Source of the DNA: Paenibacillus alba
Lineage (GTDB): Bacteria; Bacillota; Bacilli; Paenibacillales; NBRC-103111
Length of the DNA stretch: 42,161 nt
NCBI RefSeq assembly: GCF_013204855.1
Contig: NZ_JABMKZ010000055.1
Span: 1 to 42,161 of the forward strand
Reading direction: 5' to 3'
The translations under genes were made by a program, and so were the position numbers. Below the pieces are notes generated by a model. It did not search any database, had not been told where the DNA came from, and saw only the letters and a program-made list of their open reading frames with translations. Positions 7,768 through 17,040 of this stretch are shown here, one piece after another; within the stretch, counting starts at the first letter, position 1; each line of letters opens with the position of its first letter.

Positions 7768-9558
7768 TTAGGTAAACCAAATGTCGCGAAATCGCACCCA
7801 TCCAAGGGAATCAAGAGAAATTCCTCGAATAGAAGGATGGAAGGCGGTTTTGAGATGCTTCCGATATAGAAAAAGCAGGCTATGGCGCTGCTTGAGCTGG
7901 GATTCCAACTGCTCAAGCAGCGCTTTTCTGTGCTGCGCGTCTGTTTCGAACCGCAGCTTGCGCAGGCTGTCATCGATCAGCAGCTGGATTTCGCTGGCCG
8001 CATGCTGACGCATACTCTTGTACATATCGTAGAGCCGCAGCTCCCGATGTTCATCTAACATGATCGCGAAGAGCAATAAGTCTGCCGTCATGCGCTGCTC
8101 ACCTTTGAATTCTTCAGCGGGAATGAGCATAATGTCCAGATGGATGCCGGCTTCGGCGTATATCTTCTGCAAAATCAACGCATCCTTTTCGTATTGCGGA
8201 ATGGTTGCCAGTTTGATCGTTTCACCCTGATAACCTGCCGCATAGAGCATGGCTTCCAGCTTGCCAGCTTCAAGTAATCCAGCTTGTTGTTGATCGTCCC
8301 TATCTTGCTGGGACTGAGGGAAGAAGCTGTTAGCTGCCTCAATAACATCGCCCGACAGCTGTTCAAGCAGGATGCATCGATTCAATGCTACATGCAGCGC
8401 TTCACGCATAAGGGGATTCCTTAAGGGGCCTTCTTTGAGTTCATTCACAGTCAGAAATTTAGTCGTCATGCCGGACTGCCGGACTTGCTGCCATCTTTCT
8501 GCATCCATGTCTGATATTCTTACATTATGCATAACTTGAAAAGGCTGCCTTGTATCCGATAATTCCGTATGCTCCTTCTCCGGCAATGTCCAGACTTCAA
8601 CGCGATCCAGAAATCCTCTGCCCTGAAAATAAGCGGGGAATGCTTCCAGAATCCAAATCCCTTGATCTTGTCCGGTTAAACGGAAAGGGCCTGTCCCCAC
8701 TGGGCTCTTATGCATCAGGCCGCCTGACTTTTCGACAATGTCGGCAGGTACGATTGAGGCGCGATTCGTAGATAGAAACCCCAGAAACAATTCATTCCGT
8801 TCCGCTAGTTGAATACGAAGGGTCGTTTCATTCGGCGTCTCGATTTCCACTATATTTGCATAAGCCCAGCTGTAGAGGCCGCGCGGCGCTAGCCGCTGAA
8901 GCCGTTCAAGCGAATATTTCACATCACTTGCGGTCATTTCACGCCCGTGATGAAAAGAGACGCCTTTGCGCAGATAGAAGGTCCATAGCGTGCGTGTGTC
9001 ATCTACTTCCCAAGCATGCGCAAGATGCGGCAAGATCTCATCGCCTTTGGCATCCATGCGGACAAGGCTATCGAACAACTGATTGACCAAATGAGACTCG
9101 CCTGAATAATGAATGGCAGCCGGGTCCAAGTCATGTATGGCTTGCGTTAGAGGGAAGCGCAGAACGTCTGTTCTATGTTGTCCTTGCAGCTCCGAACGAA
9201 ACCCGAATTGGCCGGAGAGCCAATCTTGAAATTCTCGCAGAGAAGCGGAGTGTTCAGAAGCTTGCAGCAAATCCAAAGCGGAGTGCAAGTCCTGCTTGGC
9301 TACTAATTCTTTGGCTTCTTCCATCAGCATATCTTCTTTGCGTACGTGAAAGATTAAGGTCGAGCGGTTGCTGCGGCCTTTTTTGGGCAGCCAAGTAAGC
9401 CATGATTCCTGCTGCATGCGCTTAAGTACCAGCACCATATTACGGTGCGTACATTCCAAATAGGCGGCCAGCTCTTCAATCGTAATTTCCATCGGGGTTT
9501 CTTCCTGAACATGAGGGAAAGAACGCCGAAGCGTTAAGTAATGCTTGCGAATTTTCAA
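7768..9558 (-). CDS. SgrR-like regulator: HTH fused to a periplasmic-binding (SBP_bac_5) domain
   Basis: About 596 residues. An N-terminal winged-helix region (ITIEELAAYLECTHRNMVLVLKRM, LTWLPKKGRSNRSTLIF) matches the SgrR_N DNA-binding domain. The rest matches a family 5 extracellular solute-binding domain, here cytoplasmic because there is no signal peptide: LDPAAIHYSGESHLVNQLFDSL, WTFYLRKGVSFHHGREMTASDVKYSLERL, SPVGTGPFRL. In enterobacteria SgrR senses sugar-phosphate stress; in Firmicutes the ligand is unknown. TTG 9558 was chosen because GGAGG lies seven bases upstream, while the TTG at 9564 is too close. The gene is convergent with the helicase, with only 13 bp between stops, and divergent from the membrane-protein gene at 9705. 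Confidence 0.8.
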   Translation of the reverse strand: MKIRKHYLTLRRSFPHVQEETPMEITIEELAAYLECTHRNMVLVLKRMQQESWLTWLPKKGRSNRSTLIFHVRKEDMLMEEAKELVAKQDLHSALDLLQASEHSASLREFQDWLSGQFGFRSELQGQHRTDVLRFPLTQAIHDLDPAAIHYSGESHLVNQLFDSLVRMDAKGDEILPHLAHAWEVDDTRTLWTFYLRKGVSFHHGREMTASDVKYSLERLQRLAPRGLYSWAYANIVEIETPNETTLRIQLAERNELFLGFLSTNRASIVPADIVEKSGGLMHKSPVGTGPFRLTGQDQGIWILEAFPAYFQGRGFLDRVEVWTLPEKEHTELSDTRQPFQVMHNVRISDMDAERWQQVRQSGMTTKFLTVNELKEGPLRNPLMREALHVALNRCILLEQLSGDVIEAANSFFPQSQQDRDDQQQAGLLEAGKLEAMLYAAGYQGETIKLATIPQYEKDALILQKIYAEAGIHLDIMLIPAEEFKGEQRMTADLLLFAIMLDEHRELRLYDMYKSMRQHAASEIQLLIDDSLRKLRFETDAQHRKALLEQLESQLKQRHSLLFLYRKHLKTAFHPSIRGISLDSLGWVRFRDIWFT

Positions 9559-9704
9559 CGACAAGCCTCCATTTGTAAAATATGAAATTCTGAAAACTAA
9601 ACTTACACTTTTTGTTCTTGTTTTAAAGGATACAATAAAAGGCAGGAACTAACAATGTTTTGCAGACGCTGACCCTAAGTTATTCAATAAAGGAGAGAAC
9701 GTTC

Positions 9705-11207
9705 ATGAGAGATCCTGCTCCATGGCAAAAGAAATATGGCATGATGCTTGGATATGCCTGTTTGTTTGGTTTCATGATGCAATATTTATTTGTTGGCTAT
9801 GCGCCTGGAATATCGGTTTTATTAAGTGTAGCTGGCTTTTATGGCCTATATTTTTATGCAATTAAGGGGAGATTAGGCGGATTTGAGCCATGGGAAGGGC
9901 AGAGCAAGGCTGGTTGGCTGATGCTCGTGCCCGTAGCATTAATTGCTCTTACATACGCATTGTTTGCGAATAGCTTCTTCCATGCCCTGAATGTGTTAGC
10001 ACTTCCGATTCTCATTGTTATGCAGACCATTGTGTTATCTCGCAATAGCAAACATGCGTGGTATCATGCCACGTTTTTGCAGGATATGGCAAGACATGTT
10101 TTTGGCAGACCGTTTGGCTATGTGTCGGTTCCGCTAGAGATGATCAGAGCTTGGCTGCCAGCTAGAGGCAGTGCTGAGAATTCACATTGGGGGAAGATCG
10201 GGAAGATTGGGGCAGGCTTGCTGCTGGCATCGCCGATTCTGTTCGTCATTATCGGCCTGTTAGCCTCGGCCGACCGCATTTTTCTGTCATGGCTGGCTGA
10301 AATCCCGCATTGGCTTGATGGGGGGAATATGGTTGAAGGCATCTTGCGGACAGTTTTGGCTTTATGTATATCGGTCTACACCTTTTGCTATATGTGGGGC
10401 CTCCTATTTCCCAATGTGATGGAAGCGGCTGCTCCGCCTTCTGAGGTTGACCAAGAGCGCTTGGCAGCTAGCGGCAAGATTCAGTTTGATCCCGTAACGG
10501 CAGGTACTTTGCTCGTATGCGTCAATGTGGTCTATGTATTGTTTGCGATCATTCAGTTCAGTTATTTGTTTGGAGCTGCCGATGGCATGCTGCCGAGCGG
10601 CGTGGCTTATGCGGAATATGCCCGGAGAGGATTTGCTGAACTGGTTGCTGTCGCTTTAATTAATGTGTTCCTGTTATTTCCTGGTCTCCACTGGATTCGC
10701 CAGAGTGGTCAAGCAGGGGAAATCACACGGAAAGCAAATCTCACGATGCTAGTTGCCTGTACGATCGTGATGCTTGCATCTGCCTATAGCCGATTGTCTT
10801 TGTATGAGGAAGCCTATGGCTTTACCCAAACAAGGTTGCTTGTTCATGGCTTTATGATATTCTTGGCGATCATGTGCGTCATTGCTTTATTTCGAATATG
10901 GGTCGAGAGAATTTCGTTATCCAAAGCTTATATTACAACAGGGATCTTAGCTTATCTGGTCATGAATTATATCAATATGGATGAACGCATCGCCGTGAAC
11001 AACATGGACCGTTATGAAAGAACAGGAATAATTGACCTTGATTACCTGAGTCGACTGTCAACAGACGTCGTTCCAACTTTGCGAGAGATGCAAACACGAC
11101 ATGCCAATATGACAGAAATTCAATCTGCAATTGATCATGTCAAGGCTAATGATAGCCATTCGTCATGGCCTTCCTGGAACTTGTCCAGCTATCTGGCGAG
11201 GCGGTAA
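9705..11207 (+). CDS. Polytopic membrane protein, DUF4153/DUF4173-like
   Basis: About 500 residues with ten or more hydrophobic segments. It resembles the DUF4173/DUF4153 membrane proteins common in Paenibacillus and Bacillus; typical stretches are GLYFYAIKGR, LASADRIFLSWLAEIP and, near the C-terminus, YLVMNYINMDERIAVNNMDRY followed by DLDYLSRLSTDVVP. The C-terminal portion after the last helix is probably outside the membrane. No function is established for the family. The start was placed at ATG 9705, behind AAAGGAGAG; an in-frame upstream start would have no ribosome-binding site. It diverges from the sgrR-like gene across about 146 bp. Confidence 0.65.
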   Translation: MRDPAPWQKKYGMMLGYACLFGFMMQYLFVGYAPGISVLLSVAGFYGLYFYAIKGRLGGFEPWEGQSKAGWLMLVPVALIALTYALFANSFFHALNVLALPILIVMQTIVLSRNSKHAWYHATFLQDMARHVFGRPFGYVSVPLEMIRAWLPARGSAENSHWGKIGKIGAGLLLASPILFVIIGLLASADRIFLSWLAEIPHWLDGGNMVEGILRTVLALCISVYTFCYMWGLLFPNVMEAAAPPSEVDQERLAASGKIQFDPVTAGTLLVCVNVVYVLFAIIQFSYLFGAADGMLPSGVAYAEYARRGFAELVAVALINVFLLFPGLHWIRQSGQAGEITRKANLTMLVACTIVMLASAYSRLSLYEEAYGFTQTRLLVHGFMIFLAIMCVIALFRIWVERISLSKAYITTGILAYLVMNYINMDERIAVNNMDRYERTGIIDLDYLSRLSTDVVPTLREMQTRHANMTEIQSAIDHVKANDSHSSWPSWNLSSYLARR

Positions 11208-11313
11208 AAAGAATAATTTGTAAAGAAAATGAAAGCCTTGAGTTTCGAACTCCAAATTGCTGGGTATAAATTCCTATCCATACATAACCCCAACATTTAG
11301 GAGGAAACAAACT

Positions 11314-12867
11314 ATGAAAAAAACATTATCAATCGCACTTACTTCGGCAATGGCAGTATCCATGTTCTCATCTGTCGCATTCGGCAAAACATCATCTGAT
11401 TACTCCGATCTAAGCCAACTGGATTCCGCGACCAAAGCGAAATTCGATGCCATGATCAGCGCAGGAATCTTCGATGGCATGACAGAAACGACGTTCGGCT
11501 TGAAAAGCCAAATGAATCGTGCACAGTTCGCTAAGGTAGCTGCACTGCTGTTGAAGCTTCCGGTGAATTCCGGACTAAGAGTCTCCTCTTATACGGATGT
11601 GAGTACATACGATCAAGCGAATGGCTACGCACTTCCTTATATTGAAGCCTTGAAAACAGCCGGGATAACCGAAGGCACAAGTGCATGGACATATGATCCT
11701 GCAGGCCAAGTGACGAAGCAGGAGTTAGCTGCTTTCCTAGTAAGAATCTTAGGTAAACAAACAGAAGCAGAGTCCATGACATTAACGGATGGTTCTGTAT
11801 CGAATTGGGCGAAAGGGTATGTAGCTTTGGCGCAGCAGTTGAAATTAGTGCCTGAAACCGTTGGTGCGTTCGAGGGCCAAATGCCGGCAACACGCGAATT
11901 GCTTGTAACAGGCGCCTATGAGGCGAAGCAGCAATATGTACCTGACAAAGTTTCCTTAATCGGTGCTCAAGCCATTGGGGCAAGCAAAGTGAAGGTGTGG
12001 GTGAACGACCTCCTCGATACGAAAAAAGCGAGCTTTATGTTAAGCAAAGGAACGATGAGTGTACCTGTACAGGCAACTTGGTCGGATGATGGGAAATGGG
12101 CAATCTTAGAAGCCTCTTCTCCTTTGAGCGAAGGCGATTACACAGCTGAAATATCTGGCATAGACACCACTTCCGTGTTAAGGAAGGATGTTCATTTCAG
12201 TGTTCAAAAAGAGCAGGTCACAGAACTCAAATTCGTTAATCCGAGTGATACGATCGCCAGCAGTACTTCTGCTTCTATTAAAGTAAAAGCATTGAACCAA
12301 TATGGGGAAACGGCTTCCCAAGATGCTTCCAATTTCACAGCAACGGCAGCAGGCTCTGCTCCAACGGATATCACGAAGGACGAGTGGGGCAATCTAGTTC
12401 TTGTAGTTAACTCGCAAATGAAGGATTATATTCCTGTCACGGTGTATCTGAAAAATCAAAACCTTAATGTTTCCAGAAGCTTTAAAGTCGGAAATGCGCC
12501 TATTTTAAGCTACTTGGAACCTAATAAATTAACTTACTCTGGTGGCAAAACGAGGCTGATTAATATTGGGGATACGGCTACGGTTACGCTGAACTTGTTC
12601 GATCAGTATGGGAACCCTGTTACCAAGAAGCAGTGGGATAACGGTGAAGTCACAGCGAAAAGCATGATGCCCGATATCATGCCGGATAACCCGAACCTTG
12701 AGATCGTCAAAGCAGGAGCTGACTTAAGCCCTACTGATCTTTTTGATACAAATGGAAATCCCCGTTTCGAAGTGAAATTGATTGGGAAGCCAGATAAGCA
12801 AAGCACGCACCAAGTCACGATTTATAGCGAAAACGCCTATGCAACTGTCAGTGTGGATGTGGACTAA
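11314..12867 (+). CDS. Exported S-layer-homology (SLH) domain protein
   Basis: A 517-residue secreted cell-surface protein. A signal peptide (MKKTLSIALTSAMAVSMFSSVAFGK) ends near residue 24. SLH-type repeats follow: AKFDAMISAGIFDGM...FGLKSQMNRAQFAKVAALLL (about 40-85), then PYIEALKTAGITEG...PAGQVTKQELAAFLVRIL (about 105-145), and a degenerate third. SLH domains bind pyruvylated wall polymer. The remainder is beta-rich with Ig-like features (VSLIGAQAIGASKVKVWVNDLLD; LNQYGETASQDASNF; LNLFDQYGNPVTKKQWDNG). Ligand unknown. The ATG follows TTAGGAGGAAAC. A strong terminator sits right behind it, so it is probably monocistronic. Confidence 0.85.
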   Translation: MKKTLSIALTSAMAVSMFSSVAFGKTSSDYSDLSQLDSATKAKFDAMISAGIFDGMTETTFGLKSQMNRAQFAKVAALLLKLPVNSGLRVSSYTDVSTYDQANGYALPYIEALKTAGITEGTSAWTYDPAGQVTKQELAAFLVRILGKQTEAESMTLTDGSVSNWAKGYVALAQQLKLVPETVGAFEGQMPATRELLVTGAYEAKQQYVPDKVSLIGAQAIGASKVKVWVNDLLDTKKASFMLSKGTMSVPVQATWSDDGKWAILEASSPLSEGDYTAEISGIDTTSVLRKDVHFSVQKEQVTELKFVNPSDTIASSTSASIKVKALNQYGETASQDASNFTATAAGSAPTDITKDEWGNLVLVVNSQMKDYIPVTVYLKNQNLNVSRSFKVGNAPILSYLEPNKLTYSGGKTRLINIGDTATVTLNLFDQYGNPVTKKQWDNGEVTAKSMMPDIMPDNPNLEIVKAGADLSPTDLFDTNGNPRFEVKLIGKPDKQSTHQVTIYSENAYATVSVDVD

Positions 12868-12883
12868 ATAGAATAGAAAGGGT

Positions 12884-12919
12884 GCTCATTCTCTAGTGAT
12901 AGGGAATGGGCTTTTTTTG
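12884..12919 (+). terminator. Rho-independent terminator after the SLH gene
   Basis: GCTCATTCTC, an 8-base loop, then GGGAATGGGC form a 10-bp stem allowing G-U pairs, followed by seven T residues. Confidence 0.85.
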
Positions 12920-13123
12920 TTCCAAAAAAGGGGATTCCATCCAGCAAGATGATGTGTTGAAGTGAATGAGAACAGATGTTTGGTATGGCGAAAAGTGGCA
13001 TGTTACACTCCATGTTTGCCCGACTAAATCAGCGATAAGCAATTGCATTCGCATCTGTCGAAATTTCAGGCTTTTCCCAAGGAATAAGCCCTCGAAGTGG
13101 GGTGTATATATAAATTATTACAG

Positions 13124-13137
13124 CGAAAACGGTTGCA
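13124..13137 (+). promoter_or_regulatory. Possible CcpA (cre) site upstream of the mmg-type operon
   Basis: CGAAAACGGTTGCA matches 12 of 14 positions of the cre consensus TGWAARCGYTWNCW. It lies about 86 bp before the first gene, just after an AT-rich TATATATAAATTATTA stretch that may contain the promoter. The B. subtilis mmg operon is known to be catabolite-repressed. This site is weak, and no sigma E promoter could be recognised with confidence. Confidence 0.35.
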
Positions 13138-13222
13138 ACTTGTCCGATACTAAGGCAAATGACAGAGCTTGTCCAAGGCAGACCCAGCAGGTACAGTCAG
13201 CCATGTGGAAGGTGGTGGGCGC

Positions 13223-14374
13223 ATGCAAATGTCCTACACGGAGGAGCAGGTCATGGTTCGTTCAGTGGTGCGCGAATTTGCCGAGAACGAGATAGAACCA
13301 TCGGCTGCGCAGCGAGATGAGGAAGAGCGATTTGACCGCAGCTTGTTCGATAAAATGGGTCAGCTCGGCTTAACAGGTATCCCATGGCCGGAAGCTTATG
13401 GCGGGCTTGCTTCTGATTTCATGACGTATGCCATCGTGATTGAGGAGATTTCCCGCGTGTGCGCGTCTACCGGTGTTATGTTATCCGTGCATACCTCCCT
13501 TACTAGCTGGGCGATCTACAAGTATGGAACGGAAAACCAGAAGAATAGGTATCTGCGTCCTCTAGCGGAAGGTAAGAAGCTTGGAGCTTACAGTTTGACT
13601 GAAAGCGGTTCAGGTTCAGATGCCAGTGCGATGCGCACAACCGCGAAACAAGAGGAAGACAGCTTTCTCCTCAATGGCTCGAAGCTGTTTGTTACGAATG
13701 GCGGAGAAGCGGACGTGTATATTGTGTTTGCGATGACGGATCTGCTGCAGCGGCAGAAAGGATGCAGTGCCTTCATCGTCGAAAAGGGCACTCCCGGCTT
13801 TATTTTCGGCCATAAGGAAAAAAAACTGGGCATCCGTTCCTCTCCGACGATCGAAATGAGATTCGACAACTGCCGTATCCCAGCCGATAATTTGCTGGGG
13901 CAGGTTGGTGATGGATTTCAGATCGCAATGAAATGCCTCGAAGGAGGGCGTATTGGCATTGCTGCGCAGGCGCTCGGAATTGCCCAAGGAGCCATGGATG
14001 CTTCAGTTGCCTATGCGAAGGAGCGGAAGCAATTCGGCAAGTCGATTAGCAAGCAGCAAGCGATCTCTTTTAAGATCGCTGATATGGCGACGAAGATTGA
14101 AGCGGCCAGACTGCTTACATATCAGGCGGCATGGAGGGAAAGCACGGGCCTGCCATATGGCAAGGAGGCTGCGATGGCGAAGCTTTTTGCCAGTGATACG
14201 GCCATGCAGGTGACGATTGAAGCCGTACAAATTTTCGGAGGATACGGCTATACGAAAGAATATCCGGTTGAGCGCTATTTACGCGATGCGAAAGTAACCC
14301 AAATCTATGAAGGGACGAACGAAATACAGCGAATTGTCATTTCCCGTATGCTGCTTATGGATGAAACCAAATAG
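13223..14374 (+). CDS. mmgC: Acyl-CoA dehydrogenase (MmgC-like), operon gene 1
   Basis: A 383-residue FAD enzyme that introduces the 2,3 double bond into an acyl-CoA and passes electrons to ETF. Landmarks: GAYSLTESGSGSDASAMRTTA (FAD/substrate loop), LFVTNGGEADVYIVFA, YAKERKQFGKSISKQQAISFKIADMA, QIFGGYGYTKEYPVERYLRD, and YEGTNEIQR, which carries the catalytic glutamate. Length and motifs fit the short-chain class, consistent with MmgC, which acts on propionyl/butyryl-type substrates. The start was placed at ATG 13223, with GGAAGGTGGTGGG upstream; ATG 13229 is possible. A 26-bp gap separates it from the next gene, with five more degradative genes in line. Confidence 0.85.
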   Translation: MQMSYTEEQVMVRSVVREFAENEIEPSAAQRDEEERFDRSLFDKMGQLGLTGIPWPEAYGGLASDFMTYAIVIEEISRVCASTGVMLSVHTSLTSWAIYKYGTENQKNRYLRPLAEGKKLGAYSLTESGSGSDASAMRTTAKQEEDSFLLNGSKLFVTNGGEADVYIVFAMTDLLQRQKGCSAFIVEKGTPGFIFGHKEKKLGIRSSPTIEMRFDNCRIPADNLLGQVGDGFQIAMKCLEGGRIGIAAQALGIAQGAMDASVAYAKERKQFGKSISKQQAISFKIADMATKIEAARLLTYQAAWRESTGLPYGKEAAMAKLFASDTAMQVTIEAVQIFGGYGYTKEYPVERYLRDAKVTQIYEGTNEIQRIVISRMLLMDETK

Positions 14375-14402
14375 CTGAAGTAGAGAAAGGGAGTGCGATG
14401 AA

Positions 14403-15530
14403 ATGAGTGATTTGCACCGACCTGGACTTGAAAACGTCATAGCCAGTGAAACGGCAATTTCTTATTTGGATGTGGAAAAAGAAGAGATCGTAATCCGTGG
14501 CTATGATCTCATCGAACTGGCTCAAAAGGTCACCTATCTCGATATCGTTGGATTGCTGCTTGAGGGCGGTTTGCCCACGTTAAGTGAACGAAGAGACTTG
14601 GAAATGAGAATCCAGGAGGCTTATGGATTGCCAGAGAACATACGTTCTATGATCGAGCTGCTGCCAGAACAAGCCAATGTCATGGATAGCCTTCGTACCG
14701 GCATATCTGCTCTAGCCAGCTATGAGCCAGAGCTGGATGATCGGTCTCTAGAAGCGAATGATCGCAAAGCGATTCGACTGCTGGCAAAAGTGCCGCAAAT
14801 TGCAGCCTATGCGTATCGTTCCAAGATGAAACAACCATTTATCGAGCCTGATTTGGATTTATCGTACAGCGCTAATTTCTTGTACATGATAACAGGGCAA
14901 ATACCAACTCAATTAGAGGAGGATATATTTGATCAATCCTTGATTGTATACAGTGAACACGAAATGCCAAATTCTACGTTTGCTGCGCGAGTTATCGCCT
15001 CAACACAATCTGATCTGTATGGCGCGCTAACCGGAGCTGTGGCTTCCCTGAAAGGCACATTGCATGGGGGCGCCAATGAAGCGGTGATGATGATGCTTCT
15101 GGAAGCGGGTTCCGAAGAAAAGCTGGAAGCCCATCTGCTCTCGAAGCTGCATAAGCGTGAACGGATCATGGGTTTCGGCCATCGCGTGTATATGAATAAA
15201 GCGGACCCGCGCGCCCTGCTGATGAAAAAGGCATTAGCCGAGCTCGCAATCATCAAGAAACGACCTGAGCTTTACAATATGTGCGTATTAGGCGAAGAAG
15301 TCATGCTCAGGGAGAAAAATTTGCACCCGAATTTGGATTATTATGCAGCGCCGGTTTACTATTTGCTGGGTATTCCGATTGATTTGTTTACGCCGGTCTT
15401 TTTTGCAGCTCGTACGGTTGGGATTAGCGCACATGTCATTGAACAGCATAATCACAATCGGCTTTTTCGACCTCGTGTTCATTACACAGGACCTCGAGAT
15501 CTACATCCTACTGTCACTGAGAGTCACTAA
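14403..15530 (+). CDS. mmgD: Citrate / 2-methylcitrate synthase (MmgD/PrpC-like)
   Basis: A 375-residue small type II citrate synthase, which condenses oxaloacetate with acetyl-CoA or propionyl-CoA. Active-site landmarks are LHGGANEAVM (first catalytic histidine, about residue 220), GFGHRVY (second histidine, about 260), NLDYYAA (catalytic aspartate, about 312) and FAARTVGISAHVIEQ (substrate arginine). Substrate preference cannot be read from these motifs, but the following MmgE/PrpD and PrpB genes make the methylcitrate reaction the likely role. AGAAAGGGAGTGCG precedes the start. Confidence 0.88.
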   Translation: MSDLHRPGLENVIASETAISYLDVEKEEIVIRGYDLIELAQKVTYLDIVGLLLEGGLPTLSERRDLEMRIQEAYGLPENIRSMIELLPEQANVMDSLRTGISALASYEPELDDRSLEANDRKAIRLLAKVPQIAAYAYRSKMKQPFIEPDLDLSYSANFLYMITGQIPTQLEEDIFDQSLIVYSEHEMPNSTFAARVIASTQSDLYGALTGAVASLKGTLHGGANEAVMMMLLEAGSEEKLEAHLLSKLHKRERIMGFGHRVYMNKADPRALLMKKALAELAIIKKRPELYNMCVLGEEVMLREKNLHPNLDYYAAPVYYLLGIPIDLFTPVFFAARTVGISAHVIEQHNHNRLFRPRVHYTGPRDLHPTVTESH

Positions 15531-15549
15531 GCAGAAAGGAGGAATGCGA

Positions 15550-16998
15550 ATGAGCGGCTCGGGTTCCCCTGTTAACAGGGCTGTGGCGTTTGACTCATTA
15601 ATAGAGGAAATTGCCGATTATACACTTAATACGGAGATAGAGAGTGAGGAAGCTTATCGAATTGCCCAGTTTGTGCTGCTTGATTCCATAGGAACGGGAC
15701 TCCTTGCCTTGCGTTTTCCCGATTGCACTAAGCATTTGGGCCCGATTGTACTGGGGGCTACATTACCGGGAGGAGCACGTGTGCCAGGAACGAGTTATGA
15801 GCTGGACCCCGTTCAAGCGGCTTTTAATATTGGCTGCATGATCCGCTGGCTTGATTATAATGATACGTGGCTTGCAGCCGAATGGGGGCATCCTTCAGAT
15901 AATTTGGGCAGTATTCTCGCACTCGCTGACTATATTAGCCGCAGCAGGGTGGCCGTAGGCAAGAAGCCACTCTTGGTCAAAGATGTGCTTACGATGTCGA
16001 TCAAAGCTCATGAGATTCAAGGTGTGCTGGCTCTGGAGAATAGCCTGAACCGGGTTGGTTTAGATCATGTACACCTGGTGAAAATCGCATCTACTGCCGT
16101 AGCAACCGCCATGCTTGGAGGAAGCAAGGAGGAGATAGGCAACGCCCTTTCTAATGCTTGGATTGACGGTGCTAGCCTTAGAACTTATCGGCATGCGCCA
16201 AATACGGGCTCGCGCAAATCGTGGGCAGCCGGAGATGCAACAAGCCGAGCGGTGCGATTAGCGCTTATGGCAGTTGGAGGAGAAATGGGGTATGGATCGG
16301 CGCTTTCCGCTAAAACGTGGGGATTTCAGGATGTCTTATTCAGAGGGAAGCCACTCACCTTAGGACGGCCACTGGGCTCCTATGTGATGGAGCATATTTT
16401 ATTCAAAATATCATTTCCCGCCGAATTCCACGCTCAAACCGCTGTTGAATGTGCCTTTGAGCTGCATTCTTTGGTGCAGAACCGCTGGCAAGAGATCGCT
16501 ACCATTACGTTGACAACCCATCAATCAGCGATACGGATCATTGATAAGAAAGGACCGCTGCATAACCCAGCCGATCGTGACCATTGTTTGCAATACATGG
16601 TTGCTATTGGACTTCTGTTTGGCACGTTGACTGCGGAGCATTATGAAGACTCGGTCGCGAAGGACCCGCGAATAGATGAGCTAAGAGAGAAAATGGTTGT
16701 CGTTGAAGATGAGCAGTACAGCAAAGACTATTTGGATCCGGATAAACGATCGATTACGAATCGGATTCAAATCCAATTCAAAGATGGGACGGCGACTGAG
16801 AATGTAGCTTGTGAATATCCCCTTGGACATCGCAAACGAAGAGAAGAAGGCTTGCCGAAGGTAAGAGACAAGTTTGAAGCCCATCTGTTGACCCGGTTCC
16901 CTCAGAAAAGAACAGCAGAAATTTTAAATAAAACGCTTGATTACGAACGCTTGATTCAAACGCCTTTTCATGAATTCATGTCACTGTTTGTAGGTTGA
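15550..16998 (+). CDS. mmgE: 2-methylcitrate dehydratase (MmgE/PrpD family)
   Basis: A 482-residue PrpD-fold enzyme that dehydrates 2-methylcitrate to 2-methyl-aconitate. Family marks: the N-terminal helical domain with VLLDSIGTGLLALRFPDC, ELDPVQAAFNIGCMIRWLDYNDTWLAAEWGHPSDNLG (active-site loop with conserved D and H), SLRTYRHAPNTGSRKSWAAGDATSRAVRLA, and the C-terminal domain EHILFKISFPAEFHAQTAVECA. The start is ATG 15550, because AAAGGAGG lies seven bases upstream; the ATG at 15544 is too close. It is 19 bp behind mmgD in the same operon. Confidence 0.9.
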   Translation: MSGSGSPVNRAVAFDSLIEEIADYTLNTEIESEEAYRIAQFVLLDSIGTGLLALRFPDCTKHLGPIVLGATLPGGARVPGTSYELDPVQAAFNIGCMIRWLDYNDTWLAAEWGHPSDNLGSILALADYISRSRVAVGKKPLLVKDVLTMSIKAHEIQGVLALENSLNRVGLDHVHLVKIASTAVATAMLGGSKEEIGNALSNAWIDGASLRTYRHAPNTGSRKSWAAGDATSRAVRLALMAVGGEMGYGSALSAKTWGFQDVLFRGKPLTLGRPLGSYVMEHILFKISFPAEFHAQTAVECAFELHSLVQNRWQEIATITLTTHQSAIRIIDKKGPLHNPADRDHCLQYMVAIGLLFGTLTAEHYEDSVAKDPRIDELREKMVVVEDEQYSKDYLDPDKRSITNRIQIQFKDGTATENVACEYPLGHRKRREEGLPKVRDKFEAHLLTRFPQKRTAEILNKTLDYERLIQTPFHEFMSLFVG

Positions 16999-17040
16999 GC
17001 TTTCGCCAAGGTAATGAAATCTAGCTTTAGGGAGGTTACT

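Noticed and set aside
7754..7768. Terminator between the helicase and the sgrR-like gene
   Set aside because: Only 13 bp separate the two stops and no hairpin with a T tract is visible there.
13190..13222. T-box-like AAGGTGGTGGGCG near the mmg operon start
   Set aside because: It does not match the T-box consensus AGGGTGGNACCGCG and there is no specifier or terminator structure. It is the ribosome-binding region.
12966..13295. 109-residue frame before the acyl-CoA dehydrogenase
   Set aside because: It overlaps the real gene in another frame, has no recognisable domain, and lacks a ribosome-binding site; treated as leader sequence.
14145..14165. CCTGC-N6-GCA-like sequence inside the acyl-CoA dehydrogenase gene (CCTGCCATATGGCAAGG)
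   Set aside because: Single occurrence inside a conserved coding sequence, with no partner box at 50 or 61 bp; chance match.
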